DNA of 64,000 bases from Streptomyces sp. Je 1-369. Lineage in GTDB: Bacteria > Actinomycetota > Actinomycetes > Streptomycetales > Streptomycetaceae. Position 1 is the first letter of the stretch; every line of letters begins with the position of its first letter. Shown in pieces: positions 35,057-44,037 of the stretch. The notes under the pieces were generated by a model, which was given only the letters and a program-made list of their open reading frames with translations, searched no databases and was not told the DNA's origin. The position numbers and the translations under genes were made by a program. The stretch covers positions 5,017,501-5,081,500 of the forward strand of contig NZ_CP101750.1 in the NCBI RefSeq assembly GCF_026810505.1. Direction: 5' to 3'.

Positions 35057-36007
35057 CTACTCGTCGAAGTCGCCGGCCAGGCTGTCGGCCAGGTCCTGCG
35101 CTTTGTCCTGCATTTCCTTGCTGTCGGGGACATCCGTGCGACGGCCGGGCTGCTCGTCGTACTCGATGGTCACGATGACGTTCGACGTGCGGAACACCAC
35201 AGTCACGGTGCGGTGACGGGAGGCGGAGGTGGCGGTGGTGAGGGCGTCGTCGAGGAAGGCCTCGTCGCCGAGGTCGGGGAGGGTGCGGGACTCCAGGCCC
35301 GGGGGCGGGGTCGAGGGCGCGGAGGAGTCGGCGCCGTCGAGGGCGGCGCCGTCGTCCTCCGGGCCCTGATCGGTGCCCTTACGCGTGCCCTTGCGGCTGC
35401 CCTTGTCGTCGTCCGCGCGGGCGTTCTTGCCGCCCTGGGCCTTGTCACCGGGGCTTTCGCTGTCGTCGGAGCTCTTGCTGCTGTCAGGGCTCGCGTCGTC
35501 GTCCGGGTCCTCGCTCTCCGTGTCCTCGCTCTCGGTGGGCGAGTCGGTCGGCCGGGAGAGGCCCGCCTCGCGCAGCTTCGTCGCGTAGACCTCCGCGGCG
35601 CGGGCGTCGTCGCTGACCGAGCCGTCGTACGACACGACGCGCTCGAAGTCGATGAGCAGGTGGTGGGAGGCGCCGGTCGACTCGATCTTCCAGTTGCAGC
35701 CCACGCGGCGGTCCGTGTCGTACGTGACCGTGGGCGTGCCCTCGTACGCCTTCTCGCGCTGCTCGGGGTCCCCCATCTCCGGGATGCCGGGCAGCATCGA
35801 GTCGAGGGTGCCCTCGTCGACCTCGCCGCAGGGCTCCGGGAGGGTGCGGTACTTGCCGGGCTGCGCCGGGGCGTTCGAGCCGCCGCTGCCGCCCGGCTTG
35901 GAGTCGTCGCTCTCGTCACCGCCACCGGACCCGCCGGTGCAGCCGGTCAGCACGACCGCGAGGAGCGCGGCGACGCCCGGTACACAGGCCTTGGCCTTCA
36001 GCTGCAC
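35057..36007 (-). CDS. DUF3558-like lipoprotein B (paralogue of the next gene)
   Basis: A 316-residue lipoprotein with the lipobox VVLTGC (Cys23). The domain begins TLPEPCGEVDEGTLDSMLPG, mirrors lipoprotein A, and has a second Cys in RRVGCNWKI. Unlike A, it carries a disordered Asp/Ser/Glu/Lys-rich insertion of about 90 residues in the middle. The C-terminal strand region VTVVFRTSNVIVTIEYDEQP matches the end of A's domain (VTRVENAVITVDLNG). GTG 36007 has GAGGAG upstream. The pair is probably an old tandem duplication. Confidence 0.75.
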   Translation of the reverse strand: MQLKAKACVPGVAALLAVVLTGCTGGSGGGDESDDSKPGGSGGSNAPAQPGKYRTLPEPCGEVDEGTLDSMLPGIPEMGDPEQREKAYEGTPTVTYDTDRRVGCNWKIESTGASHHLLIDFERVVSYDGSVSDDARAAEVYATKLREAGLSRPTDSPTESEDTESEDPDDDASPDSSKSSDDSESPGDKAQGGKNARADDDKGSRKGTRKGTDQGPEDDGAALDGADSSAPSTPPPGLESRTLPDLGDEAFLDDALTTATSASRHRTVTVVFRTSNVIVTIEYDEQPGRRTDVPDSKEMQDKAQDLADSLAGDFDE

Positions 36008-36187
36008 CGTATGGCTCCTCTCGCCTGGCTCTGCCTGGTTATTGGGTTGCCGCTGATGGGCGACCGGTGGACACAATGTGTATCGCACGCGCTGCCGTGG
36101 ACGCCGGTCCGTCACCCCTTTCGTTGACCTTGGCGCCGGTATTTGCGCTTCTAGGCTTGTAGTTGTTTACGGGGGAATGAGGACGAT

Positions 36188-37381
36188 ATGTCGTATGTAG
36201 AGGTTCCCGGGGCGAAGGTCCCGATACGGATGTGGACGGATCCGGCCACGGTCGAGGACTCGGCGATGCGCCAGCTCCAGAACGTGGCGACGCTGCCGTG
36301 GATCAAGGGCCTGGCGGTCATGCCGGACGTCCACTACGGCAAGGGCGCGACGGTCGGCTCGGTGATCGCCATGCGCGGCGCGGTCTGTCCGGCGGCGGTC
36401 GGCGTGGACATCGGCTGCGGGATGAGCGCCGTCAAGACGTCGCTCACCGCCAATGACCTTCCGGGTGACCTGTCCCGCCTGCGCTCGAAGATCGAGCAGG
36501 CGATTCCGGTGGGGCGGGGCATGCACGATGACCCCGTCGGGCCGGGGCGCTTCCATGGGATGGCGACTGCGGGGTGGGAGGACTTCTGGGGGCGGTTCGA
36601 CGGGATCGCCGAAACGGTCAAGTTCCGTCATGAACGTGCCTCGAAACAGATGGGAACGCTTGGATCCGGGAACCACTTCATCGAATTCTGTCTTGATGAG
36701 TCAGGTTCGGTCTGGCTGATGCTGCACTCCGGCTCCCGCAACATCGGCAAGGAGCTGGCCGACCACCACATCGGAGTGGCTCAGGGGCTCGCGCACAACC
36801 AGGGCCTGGTCGATCGGGACCTCGCGGTCTTCATCGCGGACACCCCGCAGATGGCGGCGTACCGGACCGACCTGTTCTGGGCCCAGGAGTACGCGAAGAA
36901 GAACCGCGCGATCATGATGGCGCTCTTCAAGGACGTGGTCCGCAAGGAGTTCAAGAAGGCCAGGCCGACGTTCGAGCAGGAGATCTCCTGCCACCACAAC
37001 TACGTCAGCGAGGAGCGCTACGACGGGATGGACCTGCTGGTCACCCGGAAGGGCGCGATCCGTGCCGGCAGCGGGGACTACGGCATCATCCCGGGCTCCA
37101 TGGGCACCGGCTCGTACATCGTGAAGGGCCTCGGCAACGAGTCGTCCTTCAACTCGGCCTCGCACGGCGCGGGGCGGCGGATGAGCCGGGGCGCGGCCAA
37201 GCGCCGCTTCTCGACGAAGGACCTGGAGGAGCAGACGCGGGGCGTCGAGTGCCGCAAGGACTCGGGCGTCGTGGACGAGATCCCGAGCGCGTACAAGCCG
37301 ATCGAGCAGGTCATCGACCAGCAGCGGGATCTCGTCCAGGTCGTGGCGAAGCTGAAGCAGGTCGTCTGCGTGAAGGGGTGA
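36188..37381 (+). CDS. rtcB: RtcB-type RNA ligase
   Basis: A 397-residue GTP- and Mn-dependent ligase that joins RNA 2',3'-cyclic phosphate or 3'-phosphate ends to 5'-OH ends. Signatures are VMPDVHYGKGATVGSVIA, GVDIGCGMSA (metal Asp and Cys), LGSGNHFIEFCLDE and MLHSGSRNIGKE. The guanylated-His region is NSASHGAGRRMSRGAAK. The length is typical of the short RtcB group. ATG 36188 has GAGGACG upstream. No archease, RtcA or RtcR-like gene adjoins, so it may serve RNA repair in general. Confidence 0.95.
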   Translation: MSYVEVPGAKVPIRMWTDPATVEDSAMRQLQNVATLPWIKGLAVMPDVHYGKGATVGSVIAMRGAVCPAAVGVDIGCGMSAVKTSLTANDLPGDLSRLRSKIEQAIPVGRGMHDDPVGPGRFHGMATAGWEDFWGRFDGIAETVKFRHERASKQMGTLGSGNHFIEFCLDESGSVWLMLHSGSRNIGKELADHHIGVAQGLAHNQGLVDRDLAVFIADTPQMAAYRTDLFWAQEYAKKNRAIMMALFKDVVRKEFKKARPTFEQEISCHHNYVSEERYDGMDLLVTRKGAIRAGSGDYGIIPGSMGTGSYIVKGLGNESSFNSASHGAGRRMSRGAAKRRFSTKDLEEQTRGVECRKDSGVVDEIPSAYKPIEQVIDQQRDLVQVVAKLKQVVCVKG

Positions 37382-37408
37382 GGGCCTGCGTGCCGGGCCC
37401 TTCGTCCG

Positions 37409-37618
37409 TCACTTCGCGTGGGTGACCGCGTAGATCATGACGAACGCGACGATGTGGATGCCGAAGAGGAAGTACGCCAGGTACCACCAGACCAGGCGTT
37501 CGTTCTTCGCCTCTTCGGCGAGAGTGCGGGCCTCGTGTTCGTGGGTGAGGCGTTCCAGGGGGTCGGGGGAGTCCGCGGAGTACGCGGGGCGGCCTGGGTC
37601 GTCGCCGGGGAGGCGCAT
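37409..37618 (-). CDS. small single-pass membrane protein, uncharacterised
   Basis: A 69-residue protein with a polar N-terminal half rich in Glu/Arg (LERLTHEHEARTLAEEAKNE) and one C-terminal membrane segment (WWYLAYFLFGIHIVAFVMIY). The start ATG 37618 follows the stop codon of the SDR gene by two bases, so it is co-transcribed and probably translationally coupled. No known domain is recognised with certainty. Confidence 0.65.
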   Translation of the reverse strand: MRLPGDDPGRPAYSADSPDPLERLTHEHEARTLAEEAKNERLVWWYLAYFLFGIHIVAFVMIYAVTHAK

Positions 37619-37620
37619 GG

Positions 37621-38385
37621 TCAGGACTCCCTGTGGACCTTGCTGTTGGAGGCCTGGGCGCGCGGGCGGACCACCAGGAGGTCGATGTTGACGTGCGGGG
37701 GCCGCGTGACCGCCCACGTGATCGTGTCCGCCACGTCGTCCGCGGTGAGCGGCTCGGCGACGCCCGCGTAGACCTTCGCGGCCTTGTCGGCGTCGCCGCC
37801 GAAGCGGGTCAGGGCGAACTCGTCCGTCTTGACCATGCCGGGGGCGACCTCGATGACGCGGACCGGCGTGCCGACGATCTCCAGGCGCAGGGTCTCGGCG
37901 AGTACGTGCTCGGCGTGCTTCGCGGCCACGTAGCCGCCGCCTCCCTCGTACGTGCCGTGTCCGGCGGTCGAGGAGAGGACGACCACCGTGCCGTCGCCGC
38001 TCGCGGTGAGGGCGGGCAGCAGGGCCTGGGTGACGTTGAGCGTGCCGATGACGTTCGTCTCGTACATCTGGCGCCAGTCCGCCGGGTCGCTGCTCGCCAC
38101 GGGGTCCGCGCCCAGCGCGCCGCCCGCGTTGTTCACCAGGACCGCGATCTTGCGGAACGCGGTGGCGAACTCGTCCACGGCCGCGCGGTCGGTGACGTCG
38201 AGCGCGTACGCGACCGCGTCGTGTCCGGCGTCGCTCAGCTCGGCGGCGAGCGCCTCGATGCGGTCCTTGCGGCGCGCGGTGAGGACGACGCGGTAGCCCG
38301 CGGCGGCGAGGCCGCGGGCGGTGGCGGCGCCGATACCGCTGCTCGCGCCGGTGACGATCGCGATGCGGGTGGCTGCGGCGGTCAT
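37621..38385 (-). CDS. short-chain dehydrogenase/reductase
   Basis: A 254-residue classical SDR. TGASSGIGAATARGLA is the cofactor loop and LVNNAGGALG the structural motif. The catalytic Ser is in VVLSSTAGHG and the Tyr/Lys in GYVAAKHAE. It resembles the YdfG group that oxidises hydroxy acids and serine-like substrates. GAGGAGCG precedes the ATG. It forms an operon with the 69-residue membrane protein downstream. Confidence 0.9.
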   Translation of the reverse strand: MTAAATRIAIVTGASSGIGAATARGLAAAGYRVVLTARRKDRIEALAAELSDAGHDAVAYALDVTDRAAVDEFATAFRKIAVLVNNAGGALGADPVASSDPADWRQMYETNVIGTLNVTQALLPALTASGDGTVVVLSSTAGHGTYEGGGGYVAAKHAEHVLAETLRLEIVGTPVRVIEVAPGMVKTDEFALTRFGGDADKAAKVYAGVAEPLTADDVADTITWAVTRPPHVNIDLLVVRPRAQASNSKVHRES

Positions 38386-38448
38386 GGGCGCTCCTCGGCA
38401 GGCGTGCGGATTGGGGTCGGTGGGCCTTCGGTCAGGATATGCGGGCCG

Positions 38449-38520
38449 TTCAGTGGCTCCGCGGCGCCCGGTCCATCAGTGGCTCCGCGGTGCCCGGTCG
38501 TTCAGCGGCCCCGCGGCGCG
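38449..38520. repeat. 26-bp tandem repeat covering the 3' end of the ynfA-like gene
   Basis: Two full units (38449-38474 and 38475-38500) with the shared core TCAGTGGCTCCGCGG are followed by a partial third (38501-38520) that is the end of the YnfA-like coding region. Each unit carries its own in-frame-like stop codon (TCA on the plus strand). Confidence 0.85.
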
Positions 38521-38837
38521 TACATGATCACGGCCATACCCGCGAGGCAGATCAGCGCCCCCGCGACGTCCCACCGGTCGGGCCGGTAGCCGTCCGCGAC
38601 CATGCCCCAGACGATCGACCCCGCGACGAAGATCCCGCCGTACGCCGCGAGAATGCGGCCGAACTCCGCGTCGGGCTGCAGCGTGGCCACGAAACCGTAG
38701 ATGCCGAGCGCGATCACGCCCGCGCCGATCCACGCCCATCCCTTGTGCTCCCGCACGCCCTGCCAGACGAGCCAGGCCCCGCCGATCTCGAAGAGCGCGG
38801 CCAGGACGAAGAGTGCGGCGGAGCGTGCGGTGAGCAT
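38502..38837 (-). CDS. YnfA/UPF0060 family membrane protein
   Basis: A 111-residue protein with four hydrophobic segments, typical of UPF0060. [20 protein letters not shown] is the conserved first helix. [17 protein letters not shown] and [19 protein letters not shown] follow. The fold resembles small multidrug transporters. ATG 38837 has only a weak ribosome binding site. Its last codons are repeated downstream (see the 26-bp repeat). Confidence 0.88.
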   Translation of the reverse strand: MLTARSAALFVLAALFEIGGAWLVWQGVREHKGWAWIGAGVIALGIYGFVATLQPDAEFGRILAAYGGIFVAGSIVWGMVADGYRPDRWDVAGALICLAGMAVIMYAPRGR

Positions 38838-39275
38838 GGTCAACAGGGTGGCAGAGCGGGCGTGCGTCGCACGATTGCTGTCCGGCGCGGGTATCGGGCA
38901 GCGGCAGTGCAACGGCGCGGGCTGCTGATGAGTGAGCTGTCCGTCGAGTCGCGGCGCTGCATGGCCTCGTACGCCCGCCCGCACCCCTCGGCGGCGTGGC
39001 GGGGACCGTCACCTCCTGTGGACGCGTCTGACAGGGAGGGATGGTAGGGCCCGCGGAGCCCGTCCGCCCGGAGTGTCGCGTTTCTTCGAGCCGCGGGTCC
39101 CCTCCCCTTCGTACCGTCGTCCCATGGACACTTCACGCACCCCCTCCGACCTCAGCACCGGCCAGGGGCGGGCCTCCCGGGAATAGGCCGGGGCGCACCC
39201 CTGTTCCGTGGGTATAGTTGAACCGTCAACAAGTACGCGGAAGCGACACGCGGACCCGCGGAGAGTGAGCCAGCC
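38838..39275. other. 438-bp divergent region with two doubtful small frames
   Basis: No convincing gene is seen. A 39-codon frame (38928-39047, starting [12 protein letters not shown]) and a 20-codon frame (39124-39186, starting MDTSRTPSDL) are open on the plus strand but have no good ribosome binding site and no recognisable family. They may be relics. The LLM promoter with the GTTGA/TCAAC dyad lies at the right end. Otherwise I see nothing. Confidence 0.4.
39217..39230. promoter_or_regulatory. candidate operator GTTGA-ACCG-TCAAC before the monooxygenase genes
   Basis: A perfect 5+5 dyad sits in TATAGTTGAACCGTCAACAA, 46 bases before the start codon. Short AT-rich TTGA/TCAA dyads are typical of MarR-family sites. 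TATAGT at 39213-39218 could be a -10 hexamer overlapping it. Confidence 0.45.
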
Positions 39276-40400
39276 ATGCAGTTCGGGATCTTCAGCGTCG
39301 GCGACGTGACCACCGACCCGACCACCGGCCGCACGCCGACCGAGGCCGAGCGGATCAAGGCCATGGTCGCCATCGCGCTCAAGGCCGAGGAGGTCGGCCT
39401 CGACGTCTTCGCGACCGGCGAGCACCACAACCCGCCCTTCGTGCCGTCGTCCCCGACCACGATGCTCGGCTACATAGCCGCCCGCACCGAGCGCCTCGTC
39501 CTGTCCACCTCGACCACGCTCATCACCACCAACGACCCGGTGAAGATCGCCGAGGACTTCGCGATGCTCCAGCACCTCGCGGACGGCCGCGTCGACCTGA
39601 TGATGGGCCGCGGCAACACAGGCCCGGTCTACCCGTGGTTCGGCAAGGACATCCGCCAGGGCATCAACCTCGCCGTCGAGAACTACGCCCTCCTGCGCCG
39701 CCTCTGGGACGAGGACGTCGTCACCTGGGAGGGCAAGTTCCGTACGCCGTTGCAGTCCTTCACCTCGACGCCCCGGCCGCTCGACGGCGTCGCGCCCTTC
39801 GTCTGGCACGGCTCGATCAGGTCCCCTGAGATCGCCGAGCAGGCCGCGTACTACGGAGACGGGTTCTTCCACAACAACATCTTCTGGCCCGCCGAGCACA
39901 CCGCGAAGATGGTGGAGCTGTACCGGTCGCGGTACGCGCACTACGGGCACGGCACGCCCGAGCAGGCGATCGTCGGGCTCGGCGGGCAGGTGTTCATGCG
40001 CAAGAACTCGCAGGACGCCGTACGGGAGTTCCGGCCCTACTTCGACAACGCGCCCGTGTACGGGCACGGGCCTTCGCTGGAGGAGTTCACCGCGCAGACC
40101 CCGCTCACCGTGGGCTCCCCGCAGCAGGTCATCGAGCGGACACTGTCCTTCCGCGACACCGTGGGCGACTACCAGCGGCAGCTGTTCCTGATGGACCACG
40201 CCGGGCTGCCGCTGAAGACCGTTCTGGAGCAGCTCGACATCCTCGGCGAGGAGGTCGTCCCCGTGCTGCGCGAGGAGTTCGCCAAGAACCGCCCGGCAGG
40301 CGTCCCGGACGCGCCCACGCACGCGACGCGCGTGGCCGGAGTCTCCGCCGACGTGGACCGGCACCACCGCACCACCGCACAGGAAGAGGTCACCGCATGA
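39276..40400 (+). CDS. FMN-dependent luciferase-like monooxygenase (CE1758-like)
   Basis: A 374-residue TIM-barrel monooxygenase of the bacterial luciferase superfamily. It starts MQFGIFSVGDV and contains EVGLDVFATGEHHNPPF, LVLSTSTTLITTNDPVKIAE, and VDLMMGRGNTGPVYPWFGKD, the flavin/phosphate region. It overlaps by four bases with an FMN reductase gene. This matches the paired CE1758/CE1759 arrangement, in which the reductase supplies reduced FMN. The substrate is unknown. Confidence 0.87.
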   Translation: MQFGIFSVGDVTTDPTTGRTPTEAERIKAMVAIALKAEEVGLDVFATGEHHNPPFVPSSPTTMLGYIAARTERLVLSTSTTLITTNDPVKIAEDFAMLQHLADGRVDLMMGRGNTGPVYPWFGKDIRQGINLAVENYALLRRLWDEDVVTWEGKFRTPLQSFTSTPRPLDGVAPFVWHGSIRSPEIAEQAAYYGDGFFHNNIFWPAEHTAKMVELYRSRYAHYGHGTPEQAIVGLGGQVFMRKNSQDAVREFRPYFDNAPVYGHGPSLEEFTAQTPLTVGSPQQVIERTLSFRDTVGDYQRQLFLMDHAGLPLKTVLEQLDILGEEVVPVLREEFAKNRPAGVPDAPTHATRVAGVSADVDRHHRTTAQEEVTA

Positions 40401-41026
40401 AGCTCGTCGTCGTGTCCGCAGGGCTGAGCGTGCCCTCGTCCACCCGCCTGCTCGCCGACCGGCTCGCCGCCGCCGTCGGGCAGCACGCCGACGTCGGCGT
40501 CGAAGTGGTCGAACTGCGCGACCTCGCGGTCGGGATCGCGCAGAGCCTCACGACCGGGTTCCCCGGGCCCGCCCTGGACGCGGCGATCGGCGCCGTGCGC
40601 GACGCCGACGGTCTGATCGCCGTCACGCCCGTCTTCTCCGCGTCGTACAGCGGGCTGTTCAAGTCCTTCTTCGACGCGGTCAGCGGGTTCGACAAGGACG
40701 CGCTGGCGGGAAAGCCGGTCCTCGTCGCGGCGACGGGCGGCACGGCCCGGCACTCCCTCGTCCTCGACCACGCGCTGCGGCCCCTGTTCGCGTACCTGCG
40801 GGCCGTCGTCGTGCCCACCGGGGTCTACGCGGCGTCCGAGGACTGGGGCGCGGAAGGGCTCGCGGAGCGTCTTGACCGGGCGGGCGCGGAGCTCGCGCGG
40901 CTCATGGGGTCGGTGTCCGGGAACGGAACTGCCGTCGGGCTCGCCGTCGGGACCGCAGCCGGGGCCGCCGACACGCCGGTCGTCGTCCCGTTCGAGCAGC
41001 GACTCGCCGCCCTGCGGGAGCGCTAG
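40397..41026 (+). CDS. NAD(P)H:FMN reductase partner (CE1759-like)
   Basis: A 209-residue flavodoxin-fold reductase. LVVVSAGLSVPSSTRLLADR is the FMN phosphate loop. AVTPVFSASYSGLFKSFFDA and VLVAATGGTARHSLVLDHAL are the other flavin contacts of the SsuE/MsuE type. It provides reduced FMN to the monooxygenase upstream, whose stop codon its ATG overlaps. A Gly/Ala-rich stretch precedes the C-terminal helix. Confidence 0.87.
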   Translation: MKLVVVSAGLSVPSSTRLLADRLAAAVGQHADVGVEVVELRDLAVGIAQSLTTGFPGPALDAAIGAVRDADGLIAVTPVFSASYSGLFKSFFDAVSGFDKDALAGKPVLVAATGGTARHSLVLDHALRPLFAYLRAVVVPTGVYAASEDWGAEGLAERLDRAGAELARLMGSVSGNGTAVGLAVGTAAGAADTPVVVPFEQRLAALRER

Positions 41027-41045
41027 CCGAGATCGGCGGGGCCGC

Positions 41046-41477
41046 TCAGGGCCACACCAGGCAGTACGCCTGGTGGCCCGCGTCGTGCAGGCGATGCGAG
41101 AAGTCCTGCCACTCGTGCAGGAGTTGGTACACGTTGAAGGCGTCGCGCGGGCCGCCGCGGTCCGGGACCGTGGACCATATGAACGCCGCGGCGCCCACCG
41201 ACTCCTCGCCGATGCCGCGCAGCGGGTCGACGACGGTCATGGGGAGCTTCACCACGGCGTAGTCGGGGTGGAGGACGACGAGTTCGAGCGGGGGGACCTT
41301 GTGCAGGGGTATGCCCTCGATGCCGGTCAGGACCATCGCGGCCATCGTCTCCGGCTTGATCTTCGTGAACATGCCGCCCATGCCGAGCTCGTCACCGCCG
41401 AGCTCCTCGGGCCGCATCGAGATCGGCACGCGGGCGGCGGTCGCGCCGTCCGGGGCGCCGAAGTATTTGTACGTCAC
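41046..41477 (-). CDS. conserved protein of unknown function next to hemL
   Basis: About 143 residues starting TYKYFGAPDGATAARVPISM. The conserved-looking parts are LELVVLHPDYAVVKLPMTVV and NVYQLLHEWQDFSHRLHDAG. No signal peptide or membrane segment is seen. I recognise no family. The GTG at 41477 follows a GGGGTGGGG segment; the frame is open further upstream but with low-complexity sequence. The gene is divergent from hemL and convergent with the FMN reductase gene. Confidence 0.55.
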   Translation of the reverse strand: MTYKYFGAPDGATAARVPISMRPEELGGDELGMGGMFTKIKPETMAAMVLTGIEGIPLHKVPPLELVVLHPDYAVVKLPMTVVDPLRGIGEESVGAAAFIWSTVPDRGGPRDAFNVYQLLHEWQDFSHRLHDAGHQAYCLVWP

Positions 41478-41797
41478 CCCCACCCCGCCACTCCTGCTGC
41501 TCACCCGGTCCCGCCTGGACTCGCCGGAAGCGACGGGCGTCTGGTCGGACGCCTGCGCCGGTTCCGCTTCCGCTTCGCGTCGGTGCTTGCCCCGCCGGGC
41601 ACGCCGGGGGCCCAGGCCGTCGGTCCCCTCGCCCAGTCCGCCACCGCGATGCATATCTCCACCCGACTGCTTTGCCAGGGCGGCACGGCCCTGTCTTTTC
41701 TAGGCCTCGCGGCCCCCGCCACGCAACCCGATCATCGTGTCAGTGACCTCCCCCACGCTCACCCGCTAAAACGTGGAGTGAAACACCTGTCCGCAGG
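41478..41797. other. 320-bp region upstream of hemL
   Basis: I see no gene. An imperfect dyad CCACG (41753-41757)/CGTGG (41772-41776) lies 20-45 bases before the hemL start and may belong to its promoter or leader. Confidence 0.4.
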
Positions 41798-43144
41798 ATG
41801 TCCGCGCCCTCTGACACCATGGCTCGTGTGAGCTTCCCGTATAGCGCCCCAGTTTCGCAGACTCTTTTCGACCGTGCGGCGGCCGTGACGCCCGGCGGTG
41901 TGAACTCTCCCGTGCGCGCGTTCCGCGCTGTGGGTGGTACGCCCCGTTTCATGGTGTCCGGTGCCGGTCCGTACCTGACTGATGCCGACGGCCGTGAGTA
42001 CGTCGACCTCGTGTGCTCGTGGGGTCCGATGATCCTCGGGCACAGCCACCCCGAGGTGACCGCCGCCGTGCAGGAGGCCGTCGCGCGCGGCACCTCCTTC
42101 GGTACGCCCGGTGAGGGCGAGGTCGCGCTCGCCGAGGAGATCGTGGCCCGCGTCGAGCCCGTCGAGCAGGTGCGGCTCGTCTCCAGCGGCACCGAGGCGA
42201 CCATGTCCGCCATCCGTCTCGCGCGCGGCTTCACCGGCCGCGCCAAGGTGATCAAGTTCGCGGGGTGCTACCACGGGCACGTCGACGCGCTGCTCGCCGC
42301 GGCGGGTTCGGGCGTGGCGACGTTCGGCCTGCCGGACACCCCGGGTGTCACCGGCGCCCAGGCGGGCGACACCATCGTCGTCCCGTACAACGACATCGAG
42401 GCCGTGCACGAGGCCTTCCACAAGTACCCCGGTGAGATCGCCTGCGTGATCACCGAGGCGTCGCCGGGCAACATGGGCGTGGTGCCGCCGCGCCCGGGCT
42501 TCAACGAGGGCCTGAAGGCCGCCTGCGCCAAGAACGGTGCGCTGTACATCTCGGACGAGGTGATGACCGGCTTCCGTACGTCGAAGGCCGGCTGGTTCGG
42601 TGTGGACGGTGTGACGCCCGACCTGATGACCTTCGGCAAGGTCATGGGCGGCGGCTTCCCGGCCGCGGCCTTCGGCGGCCGCGCGGACGTCATGGCGCAC
42701 CTCGCCCCGGCGGGCCCGGTCTACCAGGCGGGCACGCTGTCCGGTAACCCGGTCGCGACGGCCGCGGGCCTCGCGCAGCTGCGTCTCCTGGACGACGCCG
42801 CGTACGACAAGGTGGACGCCGTCTCCGCGGAGCTGCGCTCGCTCGTGACGGAGGCGCTGAGCAAGGAGGGCGTCGCCCACCGCCTGCAGAACGCGTCGAA
42901 CATGTTCTCCGTCTTCTTCACCGACCGCGAGGTCCGTGACTACGAGGGCGCGAAGGCGCAGGAGTCCTTCCGCTTCACCGCGTTCTTCCACTCGATGCTG
43001 TCGCAGGGGGTCTATCTGCCGCCGTCGGCCTTCGAGTCCTGGTTCGTGTCCACCGCCCACGACGAGCGGGCGATCGAGCGGATCGCCGCCGCCCTGCCGG
43101 GGGCCGCGCGCGCGGCCGCGGAAGCCACGGAGGTCCCCGCATGA
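41798..43144 (+). CDS. hemL: glutamate-1-semialdehyde 2,1-aminomutase
   Basis: A 448-residue PLP enzyme that makes 5-aminolevulinate, the step after HemA. The start of the mature fold is [34 protein letters not shown] and [18 protein letters not shown] follow. The Schiff-base Lys281 lies in [18 protein letters not shown]. The first 20 residues vary in the family, so ATG 41798, ATG 41819 or GTG 41828 could be the start. It overlaps the histidine phosphatase gene by four bases. Confidence 0.95.
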   Translation: MSAPSDTMARVSFPYSAPVSQTLFDRAAAVTPGGVNSPVRAFRAVGGTPRFMVSGAGPYLTDADGREYVDLVCSWGPMILGHSHPEVTAAVQEAVARGTSFGTPGEGEVALAEEIVARVEPVEQVRLVSSGTEATMSAIRLARGFTGRAKVIKFAGCYHGHVDALLAAAGSGVATFGLPDTPGVTGAQAGDTIVVPYNDIEAVHEAFHKYPGEIACVITEASPGNMGVVPPRPGFNEGLKAACAKNGALYISDEVMTGFRTSKAGWFGVDGVTPDLMTFGKVMGGGFPAAAFGGRADVMAHLAPAGPVYQAGTLSGNPVATAAGLAQLRLLDDAAYDKVDAVSAELRSLVTEALSKEGVAHRLQNASNMFSVFFTDREVRDYEGAKAQESFRFTAFFHSMLSQGVYLPPSAFESWFVSTAHDERAIERIAAALPGAARAAAEATEVPA

Positions 43145-43833
43145 CCGGCACCCCGGCGGGCGACGAGCTGACCGTCGTCCACGTGATGCGCCACGGCGAG
43201 GTGCACAACCCGGACGGGATCCTGTACGGGCGGCTGCCCGACTACCACCTGTCCGAGCTGGGCCGCCAGATGGCGGACCGGGTCGCCGAACACCTCTCCC
43301 GGCGCGATGTCACGCATGTCGTGGCCTCGCCGCTGGACCGCGCCCAGGAGACGGCCACGCCGATCGCCAAGGCGCACGGCCTCGACCTCGCCACGGACGG
43401 GCGGCTCATCGAGGCGGGCAACGTCTTCGAGGGCAAGACCTTCGGTGTCGGGGACGGCGCGCTGAAGAACCCCGACAACTGGAAGCACCTCGTCAATCCC
43501 TTCAAGCCCTCCTGGGGCGAGCCGTACGTCGAGCAGGTCGTACGGATGATGGGCGCCCTGGACGCGGCGAAGGACGCGGCCCGCGGGCACGAGGCGGTGT
43601 GCGTCAGCCACCAGCTGCCGATCTGGATCGTGCGCAGCTTCGTGGAGAAGCGCCGCCTCTGGCACGACCCGCGCAAGCGGCAGTGCACCCTCGCGTCGCT
43701 GACGACGTTCACCTACCGCGGCGACAAGATCGTTTCGGTGGGGTACTCGGAACCCGCGAGGGATCTGGTGCCCGCACATCTCCTCGCCGGCGCCAAGCCG
43801 GTGAAGGGCAAGGGCAAGGCATTCGGCGCCTGA
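43141..43833 (+). CDS. histidine phosphatase family protein
   Basis: A 230-residue phosphoglycerate-mutase-like enzyme. [14 protein letters not shown] carries the catalytic His of the RHG motif. [17 protein letters not shown] and [12 protein letters not shown], with the second His, complete the site. It is translationally coupled to hemL. The substrate is unknown; an adjacent role in heme or cofactor metabolism is only suggested by position. Confidence 0.88.
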   Translation: MTGTPAGDELTVVHVMRHGEVHNPDGILYGRLPDYHLSELGRQMADRVAEHLSRRDVTHVVASPLDRAQETATPIAKAHGLDLATDGRLIEAGNVFEGKTFGVGDGALKNPDNWKHLVNPFKPSWGEPYVEQVVRMMGALDAAKDAARGHEAVCVSHQLPIWIVRSFVEKRRLWHDPRKRQCTLASLTTFTYRGDKIVSVGYSEPARDLVPAHLLAGAKPVKGKGKAFGA

Positions 43834-43916
43834 GGGCAACTGCTTTTCCCTTTAGGGCAACTCGGGGCATCCCTGATTATCGACGTCGCGTAATCGCGCA
43901 GCGACTGTATGTCCCC

Positions 43917-44037
43917 TTCCGGTAAAACAACATAAATAACTGCGGCTTACCGGAACCCCGGTGATCGTCGCGCCCTCTAACGGGTCGTCCGTCTTGCATG
44001 GCAGATAGAGCAGGGCCGGACCCAAGGGCGCGACGAT
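43917..44037 (+). promoter_or_regulatory. AT-rich leader with two perfect inverted repeats before the deacetylase gene
   Basis: TTCCGGTAA (43917-43925) pairs with TTACCGGAA (43947-43955). ATCGTCGCGCCCT (43964-43976) pairs perfectly with AGGGCGCGACGAT (44025-44037), whose end is ten bases from the start codon. The second stem would occlude the translation start region if formed in RNA. The 214-bp gap has no other gene. Confidence 0.6.

Noticed and set aside
38449..38520. CRISPR-like array
   Set aside because: The units are directly adjacent without spacers, too few, and they overlap a coding end. No cas genes are present.
41649..41831. Plus-strand frame starting MHISTRLLCQGG before hemL
   Set aside because: It has no ribosome binding site, overlaps the hemL start in another frame and shows no clear signal peptide cleavage site.
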